A stretch of 64,000 nucleotides of DNA from Pycnococcus provasolii (Eukaryota; Chlorophyta; Pseudoscourfieldiophyceae; Pseudoscourfieldiales; Pycnococcaceae). A program made the translations under genes and the position numbers. Positions 40,760 through 51,726 of the stretch are shown here, piece after piece (position 1 is the first letter of the stretch; the number at the start of each line of letters is the position of its first letter). The notes under the pieces were generated by a model that did no database searches, was not told where the DNA came from, and saw only the letters and a list, made by a program, of their open reading frames with translations. The stretch covers positions 907,501 through 971,500 of the forward strand of contig OW568862.1 of the NCBI GenBank assembly GCA_938743325.2. Direction: 5' to 3'.

Positions 40760-42775
40760 ATGCCTCTCTCCGGCGTGCAGTTCTCGACGCCGTACTCCGG
40801 TGGTGGTGGTGGCGGTGGCGATAATATGCCTGACGGTGGGAGGTACTACACCAACGCAGGAGGAGGAGGAGGAGGACCGCCGTATGGCGCGCACGGCGCA
40901 CCGACGTATCAGCAGCAGCAGACATCGTCGCCCTATCCTCCTCGCGGCGGCGGTCCCGGGCCTTATCGGCGTGACGATGGCGAAGGCGCACCCGTGAACC
41001 TCCGAAGTGCGGCGGCGAAAGGGTGCTACTTCGTGTCGTCGATGTTCAGTACTTTGGGCGAGGGCATCAGCTCGACGTACCATCATATGACAACGAATGA
41101 GAGCTCAGACCAGCGTGCTCAGGTCAAGGTGGCATGCACGCTGTCCGCACAACTCAAATTGTGCGGCAAGATGAGCGATCTGCTGGAGACCATCGCGGGC
41201 ACGAAACGCGACAATGTCGACATCACGCTCCTCATCATTGACAACAGGTCGGAGAGGCAGCCTATCTCCGCATCTCTCGCGTACGATCTCGCTCGAGACA
41301 TGAATGACATCCACCGTGTGGAGCGTATAGAGTGCGACACGGATGAAGATGTTGCATTCGCGGCAGCATTCCGTCTCGCGGGATGGTCCGCCATGTCGAG
41401 GCAATATGACCGCGTTGCCTTCGTGCATGCTGGCTTGCCCATCACGCCTCTCCTGAAGCGCATGTGTGGTGCGAACGTGCAATTCGTCGACGTGAGAGGA
41501 ATGTCGTATTCGCACGTCCTTCCGTCGATGCTGGATCTTGAGCAAACTCCGAAAAGAGTGACGTCTTCCTCAGCTGCGAAAGCATCCATGTCCTACGAGC
41601 CAGCAGAGTTGCAGCCACCAACTCGACAAGCAGAGCCTCCTACGCCCGCACCCGTCGTGGTTCCCAAGCCTGCACCGCCGCCTCAACCGTCGAAATCTGA
41701 AACGGAAGCGCTCGAGAAGGCAGCCGCGCTCGAGAAGCGGCTCGCGCAGGCGGAGTCGCGCGCGGAGCAGGCTCAGCAGGAGGCGGAGCGCGCGCGCATG
41801 GCGCGCCAAAAATGGCTCGCGCAGGCGGAGTCACGCGCGGAGCAGGCCGAGCAGGAGGCGGCGCGCGCGCGCACGGAGCTGTCGGCCGCTCTCAGCAAGC
41901 CGCCGCCGCCAACGCCAAAAGCACCAGCGCCAAAACCGGCGGCGGCTGCGCCGCCACCAGAGCCTGCCACCCCCCCTCCTGGACCCTCATCGTCCTCGGT
42001 ACCTGCATCTCCCGTCTCAGTGCTCCCACCCGTGTCCGATGTCATCGGAAAGATGGAAGGAATTGCCGAGCATTTGCTGGACGAAATGACTGCGGACAGT
42101 ATACTGTACAGCAAAAACGGGTCGCTGCAGTATATTCCCAACGGCGACATGCTCGAGATGGCGCATGGCTTTGACAAATTCAAGGATAGCACATTTGAAG
42201 ACCTCTCAGCTGGACAACAACCTCACACGCTCATATTCGCGTGCAGCGACAGCCGCTGTGATCCCAGTGTGCTGCTTCAGGAGCCACTCGGGAAGTTGTT
42301 CGTCGTCAGGAGCGTGGCGAATATCATCCCACCATTCGGCGAGGATTCTGTTGCTTCGAGCGCCCTCGAGTACGCCGTGCTTCATTTGAAGGTGCGTCAT
42401 GTCGTCGTCTGTGGGCATCGCAAGTGTGGCGGTATAAAAGCTGCGCTGGCGTACGTGAACTCAGGAAAGGACCCAGATGCCGATAGGCTGACAGAGGTGC
42501 ACAACTGGGTGAGTCACCTAGAGACACCGGTGGCAGCTACGCGCAAGGTTCTCAGGAATGCAGAGGCGGCTGGCGATGAGCAGTGCAAGCTATGCGAGGT
42601 GCTCGGTGTGCGCACGAGCCTTGCAAATCTTCGGACATACCCCTTCGTGCAGGAGAAGCTCGCTTCGGGTGACATCCAAATTCATGGTTGGATGTATGAC
42701 ATCCAGAAAGGGGGGCTCACGAAGGTGCTCGAGCCGGACATGAGCACAGGACATGCTCAATGCAGTATAATGTGA
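40760..42775 (+). CDS. beta-carbonic anhydrase with extra N-terminal domain and C-terminal CaaX box
   Basis: 671 residues. The C-terminal ~200 residues are a beta-class carbonic anhydrase with zinc ligands C495 (ACSDSRCDP), H553 and C556 (CGHRKCGGI) and the D497-R499 dyad; it should interconvert CO2 and bicarbonate. The protein ends CSIM-stop, a CaaX box of the farnesylation type. N-terminal order: Gly/Gln-rich disordered head (1-75); an unrecognised alpha/beta domain (about 115-265, with DITLLIIDNRSER, YDRVAFVHAGLPITPLLKRM); a coiled coil (about 313-380, repeated AEQAQQEAERAR type units); a Pro-rich linker (about 380-425). No transit peptide is seen, so a cytosolic, membrane-attached enzyme is inferred. 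The open frame begins with a TTG just before ATG 40760. Confidence 0.9.
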   Translation: MPLSGVQFSTPYSGGGGGGGDNMPDGGRYYTNAGGGGGGPPYGAHGAPTYQQQQTSSPYPPRGGGPGPYRRDDGEGAPVNLRSAAAKGCYFVSSMFSTLGEGISSTYHHMTTNESSDQRAQVKVACTLSAQLKLCGKMSDLLETIAGTKRDNVDITLLIIDNRSERQPISASLAYDLARDMNDIHRVERIECDTDEDVAFAAAFRLAGWSAMSRQYDRVAFVHAGLPITPLLKRMCGANVQFVDVRGMSYSHVLPSMLDLEQTPKRVTSSSAAKASMSYEPAELQPPTRQAEPPTPAPVVVPKPAPPPQPSKSETEALEKAAALEKRLAQAESRAEQAQQEAERARMARQKWLAQAESRAEQAEQEAARARTELSAALSKPPPPTPKAPAPKPAAAAPPPEPATPPPGPSSSSVPASPVSVLPPVSDVIGKMEGIAEHLLDEMTADSILYSKNGSLQYIPNGDMLEMAHGFDKFKDSTFEDLSAGQQPHTLIFACSDSRCDPSVLLQEPLGKLFVVRSVANIIPPFGEDSVASSALEYAVLHLKVRHVVVCGHRKCGGIKAALAYVNSGKDPDADRLTEVHNWVSHLETPVAATRKVLRNAEAAGDEQCKLCEVLGVRTSLANLRTYPFVQEKLASGDIQIHGWMYDIQKGGLTKVLEPDMSTGHAQCSIM

Positions 42776-43029
42776 GCATGTGACGGGTGGATTAAGGATG
42801 TGTGTGGACATGAGTGTTGCTTGTTTCGGTTGGAGCACTGAGTAGTGTAAGCGGGGGTTTACAATTTTTTTCTGACAGAGATAAGATGGTGATAGAAATG
42901 CCTGGGTAAAGGGAGCATGCAATTTTCATGTTTTTCAGTAGCTCAAACAATCCATGATGAAATGAATCTGTGTTTTCCTCCTCTATGTGTTTTCTCCCTG
43001 CTGCCGTGAATCTCCTTTGTATTAGAAAA

Positions 43030-44634
43030 TCAAAGGCAACAGATGCGCACGCAAGGGCAACAGCACATGATTGGCCAGCACAGACACCGACAAAGACATT
43101 TGCACACTCCACAAGCACCACCACAAGATGGCGAGGAGTTCTGCTTCTGCTGCTGTAGTTTCTTCTTTCCCTCATCCTCTCCTCCCTCTTCCTCCTCGGG
43201 AAAGGAAGTGGATACACCACCACTACCCTCTCCTCCTCCTCCTCCTCCTCCTCCTGCTTCACCGCTGAAGCTAAGGAGTGCCCCGATGGCAGGAATGAGG
43301 ACACCACCCTCACCAGAAACGGGGGGTGCGCTGTCAGAGACTGGCAGTGGAACCACCACATGTGGCTTGGGTGGTATCACCTTCGAAGGCACCCGCTGAA
43401 AGTAGACGATGTTGTTCGCGCGCTTCGACTTGTAGTGTCGCCGCTCGACGATGTTGTGGAGGCTCTCCACATACCGCGTCGCCGCCTCCCCTAATTCCAC
43501 GACGGATGGTGACGATGATGATGATTGCACCTTCTCGCTTTCGCCGCCGCTCGTAACCACCAGCCAAGACAAGTCGAACCAGCTGCGACTCCCTTGTCCC
43601 AACTGGCCCACGGCTTTGGTGAGTTGTTTCGCCGCCACCTTGGAAGCCTCTGACGCTGCCAGCGCGTCTTCAGCCAGGCGTACGGAAGGTCCGACGTCGT
43701 CACGCGATGCCGCAGAAGCAGCAGCGGCACCCAGTGCGTGCGTTCGGTGCACGTGCTCTAGAAGACTCAGATGAGCTAGCCACGCGCGCGTAAGAGGAGT
43801 CGACGATCCACCATTCAAGGCGCGCCAGCGATTTGCCGCATCGCCGAAGAGATTCGCCGCGCCAGCCGCCGCGCTGGCAGTTGTTCGCTGGATGTACTTG
43901 CGATCTGTCGCCGCTCGAGCCGCCAGTGCTTGCGCATGCGCAGCGACGAATGTCCCAAGGGACAACCAAAGGCGGCGCGATTCCGGACTTTTGGAAATAC
44001 CCGCAGCGTACCCGAGCATGCGCGTGGCTGTGACGAATTCCGCGTGATATGACCGGCGTGCTGCGACTGCTGCCGCTGGGTCGACCGTTGACGCGCCGGT
44101 GTCATCGTCATTCGTTTCGTCTGTGCCAAGCAATTGTAGCTGCATGAGAGCAGAGCAGGTGCGATGTGTGGCAACGGCTGCGAGCACGGATGCACTGCCG
44201 GTGTGATCCTCAGGATCGCACGTTTTTCCCCATTCGAATTTGAGTTGTGAAGGCGGCAACTTTTGCTTCTGCATCTCCAGGAGGTACATCTTGGCAGCCT
44301 GCTCCACTTCCGATGGCATTGCACTCTCCTCGACGTGAAGTAGAGAACTTAGCAGCTTCTGCTGTTGTGACGGTGTATGAGGAGGAGCGGCAGGAGCGGA
44401 GGAGGAGGCGTCAGCATCCTTCTTCTTCTCATCCGTTTCCGCCGCATCCGTCGTCGTTGTTATTATCGTTGGCGTCGCGAGTTTCTCTGCCAGCACGCGC
44501 GAGAGCGCGTAGAGCGTGAGAAGTCCCTCGTCATCGGTCTTCTTCTTCTGTTTCGTCAGCTCGTGCATTGGCGGCAGGTGGTACGGCGAGGGAAAGCGGC
44601 TCGAAGGGTCCGTCATCGTGTCCTCGGACGCCAT
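43030..44634 (-). CDS. BRO1-domain protein with Cys-rich C-terminal tail
   Basis: 534 residues. The helical body (about 30-420) ends with the BRO1-like strand NNIVYFQRVPSKVIPPKPHV; BRO1 domains bind ESCRT-III in membrane remodelling. Upstream helices (SYHAEFVTATRMLGYAAG, AWLAHLSLLEHVHRTHALGA) fit. After a Gly/Glu/Gln-rich linker the last 31 residues contain 13 Cys, ending CVRICCL, resembling tails that are multiply palmitoylated. Human BROX, a BRO1-only protein, also has a lipidated C-terminus (CaaX), so membrane anchoring by another lipid is inferred. ATG 44634 is in good context. The gene is convergent with the carbonic anhydrase, 254 nt apart. Confidence 0.65.
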   Translation of the reverse strand: MASEDTMTDPSSRFPSPYHLPPMHELTKQKKKTDDEGLLTLYALSRVLAEKLATPTIITTTTDAAETDEKKKDADASSSAPAAPPHTPSQQQKLLSSLLHVEESAMPSEVEQAAKMYLLEMQKQKLPPSQLKFEWGKTCDPEDHTGSASVLAAVATHRTCSALMQLQLLGTDETNDDDTGASTVDPAAAVAARRSYHAEFVTATRMLGYAAGISKSPESRRLWLSLGTFVAAHAQALAARAATDRKYIQRTTASAAAGAANLFGDAANRWRALNGGSSTPLTRAWLAHLSLLEHVHRTHALGAAAASAASRDDVGPSVRLAEDALAASEASKVAAKQLTKAVGQLGQGSRSWFDLSWLVVTSGGESEKVQSSSSSPSVVELGEAATRYVESLHNIVERRHYKSKRANNIVYFQRVPSKVIPPKPHVVVPLPVSDSAPPVSGEGGVLIPAIGALLSFSGEAGGGGGGGGEGSGGVSTSFPEEEEGGEDEGKKKLQQQKQNSSPSCGGACGVCKCLCRCLCWPIMCCCPCVRICCL

Positions 44635-44933
44635 GGCAGTTGTTGGCTTTTGACAGTGCTTTTTGGTTCACTCTCTCCAAGAAAAAAAAAGTGAAAAAAG
44701 AAGCGGGATTCAAAACATTACGTAATACGGTTAAGCAGGCGCTTCTTCTTTCCGATCCAACCCCTAATCTACACGACTACGTGCTGCACGAACAAAAGTA
44801 AGGTAACTAAGCTGGTTTTCGTATTGGTACTGTATTGTTTCATTTACTTGGTTAAAATTGTAAAACGTAAGACCACCCAACTCGTCGTACTTGCTTGACA
44901 AAAATAAGGCAACGCCATCATCTTCATTCATGG

Positions 44934-47900
44934 TCACATCATCAAACGCATTTGAGCTCTTGGTGGCCGTAAGGCGTCGTCGTCACGCGCATCCAACATC
45001 CTACAATATTCCAAAAAAACAGATTTCGATTTTCGAGTGAGCATTCGATCTTCAGGTGTGTGCGTCTGCTGCAACACAGCCCACAAGGCATTTTCGGCAC
45101 GATCAGCACGCGCTTCCTCGTCGTCGGCACGCTCATTCGCCTTCTGCCATTGCTCGAGCATCGACTTCTTAATCCCCCAGTCCCTGCATCGCACCAAGTT
45201 TTGCAGCAAGTGAAAAAAGGTGAGAATGAGACTCGTGAAGCCTGTCACCTTGTCCATTGGTTTTCCTCCAGCATTCGGATGGAAAAGGAATGCCATAGTG
45301 ATGCCAGCCTGAGCAAGATCCTCCAAAACGCTCATACCCATGCCCCATATGCGCATCCAGGAAGGTGGGGGTATGTCGTCACCGCCGTCGATACGCTTAA
45401 ACCATGGCAGAAGGTCAATCAACTCAATCTCCAGAGGAACCAAAAACACAGTCTCGAAAATCAACACGGATGTGTTTAGATAGTAGAGCAAACCACACGG
45501 GCATTTGGAACGACGAGTATCCTTCATCCAATGGTGCATCTGCTTGCGTCGACGTTTGAGTACGACCGACCACGGAATGAATGTCACCAGGTAGCTGAAG
45601 ATGAGGAAGAATGCATTCGCGACAGCCAGGTGGTACACCACGCATTTGCCTGGACGGTCATAATTCATGGGCCACGTGCACGACCCGTCACGATCCGTCA
45701 CATCATCGGGACGCTCGAGCACCTCGTCTTCCAGCCACGTCCTCGTTGCTGTGTCTCTTATATCGATCCAGTTGATGGTGTCATTGAGCTCCGTCTTCAG
45801 TGCACTGGCAAACATGTACACGCCAAGTATGATGTCCGTGACGGTGTTGCCAGCTGATATCATGCACTCGAGCGGTTTGGTGCTGTGCACACCATGAACT
45901 GGCGATCCGAGGTCGAAGATCCACAGCTTGTACTCCGCATACAAGAAAGCCATGATGATCGAGAGAGTTGAAAGCAAGAGAATGAGCACGATGTCCATTC
46001 CCACGAAACCGCCCGAGCTCACAACAATCGCTTTGGCAGTGCCAGAATCCTTAATCAGGGAAGGAAAGCTGATCTTTGACTGAGCATCGACGAGAAAGGT
46101 GTTGGACGGGTGCGGAAATGTGAGAAAGATGTTCTCGCCAACTCCCACAAGCTTGGTGATCTCGATGGTCGATAGGATGCCACCAGGCTTGATGCGGAGA
46201 CTTTTGCCAATGCCTGAGAGGCTCGTGCCCAAGGCTGTGAGATTGGTGAGTTTCTCGCCTTTGACGGTGACAAATCCTCCTACGCCTGTCAGGTGCTCGA
46301 GTCCAGTGAGACTTTGCAGATTTGCATTGTCTTTGATCTCCAAATTTCCCCTGATCGTTGCGATGTTGCCGAGACCGCTGAGATCATGTAGCTGATTGTT
46401 GTGATGCACAAGGACGTCGCCGTTGACATGACTGTGAATAAGATTTCCGAGTCCAGTAATGTTTTTGAGGTTGTCATTGTGTGAGATCTGTATGCCGCCT
46501 ATGACATTGACTTGGAGACTTCTGAGATCGTCGAGATCGGTCAGTTGGGTGCTGTTGATGATAAGACTTCCCGAGATTGCGCTGAGCCGGGTGAGGCTGG
46601 TCAAGCGTTCGATGAGGTTGGAAGAATTCGTCAGATTGATGATACGCAAGTCGCCATCGATGCATCGCACGTCCCCGACACTGGCGGGCAGGTCGTCATT
46701 ATCGCCAATGACGAGGTTGCCCTTGATTCGTGCGACGCCACTGAGACTGCCAGGTAGTACGGTATCCTTCGTGAGTGCTTTCTTCACGAAATTCCTCACG
46801 AGGACCTCTCCATAATCTCCGACTTCATCGCCACATGTGTTTTGGTTCAACTTTGGAAGGATATCTGTCTCGAGTTGAGGGAGGAGATGTCCAGGGAGAT
46901 CACTCACAGAATTGTTGCGCAAATTTGGGTTGCCCTCAACATTGATCATGGCTCCCACATGTGTGTGATGGTTTCCGAGGTCGTTCAGCTTAACGAGATT
47001 CGTATTCGATTGAATCATTATGCCACCACGAACAGTATCGAGATTTGAGAAAACTGTGATACTATTCAACTGATCATTGTTCATGATCTCCAGGTCGCCT
47101 CCGACGGACGTGATGCCGTCAAGACCTGTGAGAGTCGTCAGATTGGCGTTGTAATCAATCCTCAGTCCACCTCCGACGGTCGTGATGCCGTCGAGACCTG
47201 TGAGCGTCGTCAGCTGGTCGTTGTCACTGATCCACAGGGTGCCTCCGATGGTCGTGAGGGTGCCGTCGTCACTGATCGACAGGGTGCCTCCCACGGTCGT
47301 GATGCCATCGAGACCTGTGAGCGTCGTCAGCTGGTCGTTGTCTCGGATAGACAGGCCGCCTCCGACGGTCGTGACGCTCTTGAGACCTGTAAGAGTCGTC
47401 AGATTGGCGTTGTTATAGACTTCCAGGTCGCCTCCGACGGCCGTGATGCCGTCGAGACCTGTGAGAGCCTTCAGCCGGGGATTGCTCCGGATCACCAGGC
47501 CGCCTCTGATGGTCGTGATGCCGTCGAGACCTTTGAGAGTCGTCAGATTGGCGTTGCTCCGGATCCACAGGCCGCCTCCGACAGTCGTGATGCCTTCGAG
47601 ACCTGTGAGAGTCGTCAGATTGGCGTTGCTTCGGATCACCAGGCCGCCTCTGACGGTCGTGATGCTCTTGAGGTCGGTGAGAGTCGTCAGCTGGTTGTTG
47701 TTATAGATCGACAGGCCGCCTCCGACGGTCGTGATGTTGTCGAGACCGGTGAGAGTCATCAGCTGAGCATTGTTAAAGATCACCAGGCCGCCTCTGACGG
47801 TCGTGACGCTCTTGAGACCTGTAAGAGCCTTCAGACGGGCGTTGTTATAGATGGACATGCCGCCTCTGACGGTCGTGATGTTGTCGAGACCTGTGAGAGA

Positions 47901-48957
47901 ATTCAGCCGGACGTTGCTTCGGATCACCAGGCCGCCTCCGACGGCCGTGATGCCGTCGAGACCTGTAAGAGTCTTCAGCCGGGGATTGCTCCGGATTACC
48001 ACGCTGCCTCCTCCGACGGTCGTGATGTTGTCGAGACCGGTGAGCGTCTTCAGCCGGACGTTGCTCTGGATCACCAGGCCGCCTCCGACGGTCGTGATGT
48101 TGTCGAGACCGGTGAGAGTTATCAGCTGAGCATTATTATAGATCGACATGCCGCCTCCGACGGTCGTGATGTTGTCGAGACCGGTGAGAGTCGTCAGCTG
48201 GGCGTTGTCCCGGATTACCAGGTTGCCTTTGACGGTCGTGATGTTGTCGAGACCGGTGAGATTCGTCAGCTGGTCGTTGCCCCGGATTACCAGGTTGCCT
48301 CCTCCGACGGTCGTGACGCCGTCGAGACCGGTGAGAGTCGTCAGATTGGCGTTGTAATCAATCCTCAGGTCGCCTCCGACGGTCGTGATGCCGTCGAGAC
48401 CTGTGAGCGTCGCCAGATTGGCGTTGTAGTTAATCCTCAGGTCGCCTCCGACGGTTGTGATGCCGTCGAGACCTGTGAGATTCGTCAGATTGGCGTTGCT
48501 CCGGATCCACAGTTTGCCTCCGACGGTCGTGATGCTCTTGAGACCTGTGAGAGTCGTCAGATTGGCGTTGCTCCAGATCCTCAGGTTGCCTCCAATCACT
48601 GTGAGGTTCGCCAAGGGAGAAAGGTCCACCATCGACGTAGTATTCCTTATCGTAAGATTGCCTTCCACACAACGTATGCCGCTCGCCTGCACAGGTACGT
48701 CCTCATCCACAAAATGCCAGTCGTCGTCATAGAAGATCGAGGTCTCTCGCCCAAATCTGAGTTCACCAACCACCCATGTCACGCCCATCAGGTCCTCCGC
48801 TTTCGTTTCGTTCGTCACGATCTTCTTCACCGTCCCACACGTCTTCTCATCAAACACCAATCCTTCGTCGTTCGTCGGATCGGCGTCACGATCTGCGGGT
48901 GTTGTTCTAGTGGTGGTGGTGGTGGTGGTGGTGGTGGTCGTCGTCGTCGTAGGCTGT

Positions 48958-48994
<37 letters not shown>

Positions 48995-49781
48995 CAGGAG
49001 TTAGAGGAGGAGTCAGTCGGGCATTGTTATAGATCGACGTGCCGCCTCCGACGGTCGGGATGCTGTCGAGACCGGCGAGATCCGTCAGCTTGGGGTTGTT
49101 ATAGATCAGCAGGCCGCCTTCGACGGTCGTGATGCCGTCGAGACCGGCGAGAGTCGTCAGCTGGGCGTTGTCCTTGATCTGCAGGTAGCCTCCGACGGTC
49201 GTGATGCCGCCGAGACCTTTGAGAGTCGTCAGCTGGTTGTTGTTATAGATCGACAGGTCGCCTCCGACGGTCGTGATGCCGTCGAGACCTGTGAGATTCG
49301 TCAGATTGGCGTTGCTTTCGATCTGCAGGCCGCCTCCGACGGCCGTGATGCCGTCGAGACCTGTGAGAGTCGTCAGCTGGGCGTTGACGTAAATCATCAG
49401 GATGCCTCCAATCACTGCGAGGTTCGCCAAGGGAGAAAGGTCCACCATCGACGTAGTATTTGATATAGCAAAATCACCTTCCACACAACGTATGCCGCTC
49501 GCCTGCACAGGTACGTCCTCATCCACAAAGTGCCAGTCGTCGTCATACGAGAACCTGGTGTCTCGCCCAAATCTGAGGTCACCAACCACCCATGTCACGC
49601 CCACCAGGTCCTCCGCTTTCGTGTCGCTCGTCACGATCTTCTTCACCGTCCCACACGTCTTCTCATCAAACACTACTAATCCATCATCCTGCGCCGACAC
49701 ATGGACACCCACGCTCATGAGCACTGCTAGACTCACAAGCACAGCAGCCGTCATTACCACAACACACTGACGTAAACACAT
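44934..49781 (-). CDS. giant repeat receptor-like membrane protein
   Basis: 1615 residues, intronless. Signal peptide: residues 1-30 (VVVMTAAVLVSLAVLMSVGV). Ectodomain: two nearly identical cap domains (DEKTCGTVKKIVT..., GIRCVEG...) each followed by 24-residue leucine-rich units of the form LTTLTGLDGITTVGGGLVIR: six units in block 1, about 22 in block 2. A poly-Thr linker (48907-48995) separates the blocks. A third, diverged cap starts at NTCGDEVGDYGEVLV. Then five to six membrane segments (DIVLILLLSTLSIIMAFLYA, VANAFFLIFSYLVTFIPW, MRIWGMGMSVLEDLAQAGIT and others) and a short charged coiled-coil tail. The ectodomain resembles insulin/EGF receptor L-domain or BspA-type repeats. Start ATG 49781; the upstream frame begins at a TTG. 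Ligand unknown. Confidence 0.82.
47060..48600. repeat. 72-bp coding tandem repeat array, block 2
   Basis: About 22 head-to-tail 72-bp units inside the receptor gene, many differing by only a few bases (shared core CCTCCGACGGTCGTGATG). One unit (near 47250) is shortened. Confidence 0.85.
48600..49690. repeat. intragenic duplication of the cap domain, plus block 1 repeats
   Basis: The cap coding region at about 48595-48870 is repeated at about 49412-49680 with only scattered differences. Between them are a GTG/GTC/GTA trinucleotide run coding for Thr and six 72-bp units (49010-49430). Confidence 0.8.
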
Positions 49782-50300
49782 TATTGTGAGAGGGAACGTG
49801 CGCGCGGTGTGAAAGTGGAAGAGCGTGTGTAATGTTGAGTACCATGTTGGAAGTAGTGGTGAGGCGTGCGTGACGCCATTCTCATTCTCGTCCCAAAAAT
49901 TCCCGGCAAAATCTAAATCACAAACCCGCGATTCGGAGATACCCAAATGGGGTCGGTCTGTAGGGAGTCAGTCGGTGGTCGGGGTTTGGCCCAAAGGTCT
50001 GGCCCAGGCCCTATGGCCCTACTGCCTTAAGGGGCGGGCGTTCTCGAGAAATAATGACGCAGCACGCATAGCACGCATGGCGCCGATGGCGTCGCTCCGA
50101 CTCCGTGTCGGTAATTCGTAAACCATCAAGCGCTCAGTCAGTTCTTGACTTGTTGTTACCAGCCTGCCGTCGAAACAAAAGCACTCGGTGAAAAATATCA
50201 ATCTTGAACGTAAAGCGTTTACATCATAGCTAGGTAACTTAGTTGTTGACGAGTAGTAGATAAAAGAATGGTCACATGATAAAAAGAATGGTCACATCGC
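49782..50300. other. intergenic, no supported gene
   Basis: 519 nt upstream of the receptor start and downstream of the DUF3067 stop (both minus strand). No coding signal. Confidence 0.5.
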
Positions 50301-51209
50301 CTATGAGAAATAGCCATCCAAGCAGCTATCATCCCACGTCGTTGACTTGTACAGACGAATGCTCACGGCAGTATCCATACGCGGCCGGCTAGGCAGGCCA
50401 CGTCGAGGGATAGGTTTCTCTTGGAAGAACGCCCTCACGAAAGCCGGCTGATCCCACGTGTTGATTGCCTGCGCGATAATGTCGAGCTTATCAAGATAAT
50501 CAGCCTCGGAGTATGGGAAAGCGCGCTGTCCAAGGAAGCCCACATAAAGGTTGATGGAAACCTTGCGTCCCAGAAAGTCGTCACGCTTCAGCGCCATGTC
50601 GTAAAATTTTCCATATTTGGAATAGCACAAATCCGCGAGTTCCTCTCCGCTCAGCGACGAATCCATGTCAAATTCTCGGTCACGAGTTCGGTCCACGCAC
50701 GCCTGGGTACGCTCGTCGACGTTGTAGAAAAGCACATCGAGGTCCGCCGGCCTGCCCGAATCTCGTTCCGCGGTAAGAACCGTTGCCGTCTCCTCCTCCT
50801 TCTCCAGGGCATCGAGACGCGCAAGTTCTGCCGCGAGGTCCGCCTCTCCTCCAAGTCCGATGTACGATTTCTGCGCTCGTCCTGGCTCTGCGCCCTTCAC
50901 CTGTATTTCACTCGTCATGTCGCGCAGTCTCCACGCCCTGGACGACCGCGGGGCCCAGCTCTCGAAACGGATCTCCTTGTAGTAGAAGGCGTCCCATTTC
51001 GCCTTTGTTTCCTTCAACGATGCCAGCACAGACTCGAACGCCCCACCAGTATTATTTCCCTGCGGCTCGTCGCTGCCACCGTCGCTCGAGGGCGACGCGC
51101 GAACGCGAACGCGAACGCGAACGCGTGCGCGTGATCCACTGCACCACGTGGAGCCACCATTGTGCAAGGAGCTATTGCCGGGACGAGCAACACGGGAGGA
51201 CTTCAACAT
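50301..51209 (-). CDS. DUF3067-domain protein, probably plastid
   Basis: 302 residues. The C-terminal ~130 residues match the cyanobacterial/plastid DUF3067 family: LSGEELADLCYSKYGKFYDM, then LGRKVSINLYVGFLGQRAF and PYSEADYLDKLDIIAQAINT. Function of the family is unknown. The N-terminal ~40 residues are basic and Ser/Arg-rich with a VRVRVRVRA run, coded by an ACGCGA hexamer repeat (51096-51126); a transit peptide is likely. The middle contains acidic helices (AELARLDALEKEEETATV). ATG 51209 is the first in frame. No intron. Confidence 0.75.
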   Translation of the reverse strand: MLKSSRVARPGNSSLHNGGSTWCSGSRARVRVRVRVRASPSSDGGSDEPQGNNTGGAFESVLASLKETKAKWDAFYYKEIRFESWAPRSSRAWRLRDMTSEIQVKGAEPGRAQKSYIGLGGEADLAAELARLDALEKEEETATVLTAERDSGRPADLDVLFYNVDERTQACVDRTRDREFDMDSSLSGEELADLCYSKYGKFYDMALKRDDFLGRKVSINLYVGFLGQRAFPYSEADYLDKLDIIAQAINTWDQPAFVRAFFQEKPIPRRGLPSRPRMDTAVSIRLYKSTTWDDSCLDGYFS

Positions 51210-51726
51210 CCCGACAACAACAAACTCCCTTTAACAAACTTTGGATCAGGAGAGCGGGTCACCGCAAAGGTCACCGGACGGACGGGGGCGCAAGTAAGGG
51301 CGTGGGTATCAGGACTTCGTAGACAAGAGAACCCGGCACGTGCCAAGAGAGTGCAACAAACAAAGCGCGTTAGGGAAGAGGAAAAATCTCCGCGAAAATC
51401 ACGCGACGCATTTCGGCCACAGAAACCTTCTGGGGGAACTCGGGGATTCACATTCGGGGATTGAGTCAGGCGATATTTTAAAGGTATTCTTCGAACGGGG
51501 CCGGACAGCCGGAAGGAATCTCTGCCTTGATCAGTGGGGGTTCTGGAAAAATCTCACCTCAGGTCAGTCCAATAGGGCAAATCAATGAGCAGCTTGGTGC
51601 CTTGGTGGTAGATTTGGGTGGTAGATACGTGTTCTCCCACCCTGAAGAACATTGTCAGCTGTTTGGTTACTTGGTTGTGTGTAGTTCACGACACAGCGCC
51701 GCCTCTCTCTTCGTCTTATTCACGGA
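51210..51726. other. divergent intergenic region
   Basis: 517 nt between the divergent DUF3067 and FAD-monooxygenase starts. No supported gene or repeat. Confidence 0.5.

Noticed and set aside
47060-49430. Regular 72-bp repeats as a CRISPR array or non-coding satellite
   Set aside because: The period is a multiple of three, the frame is open throughout and translates to leucine-rich units with signal peptide and membrane segments.
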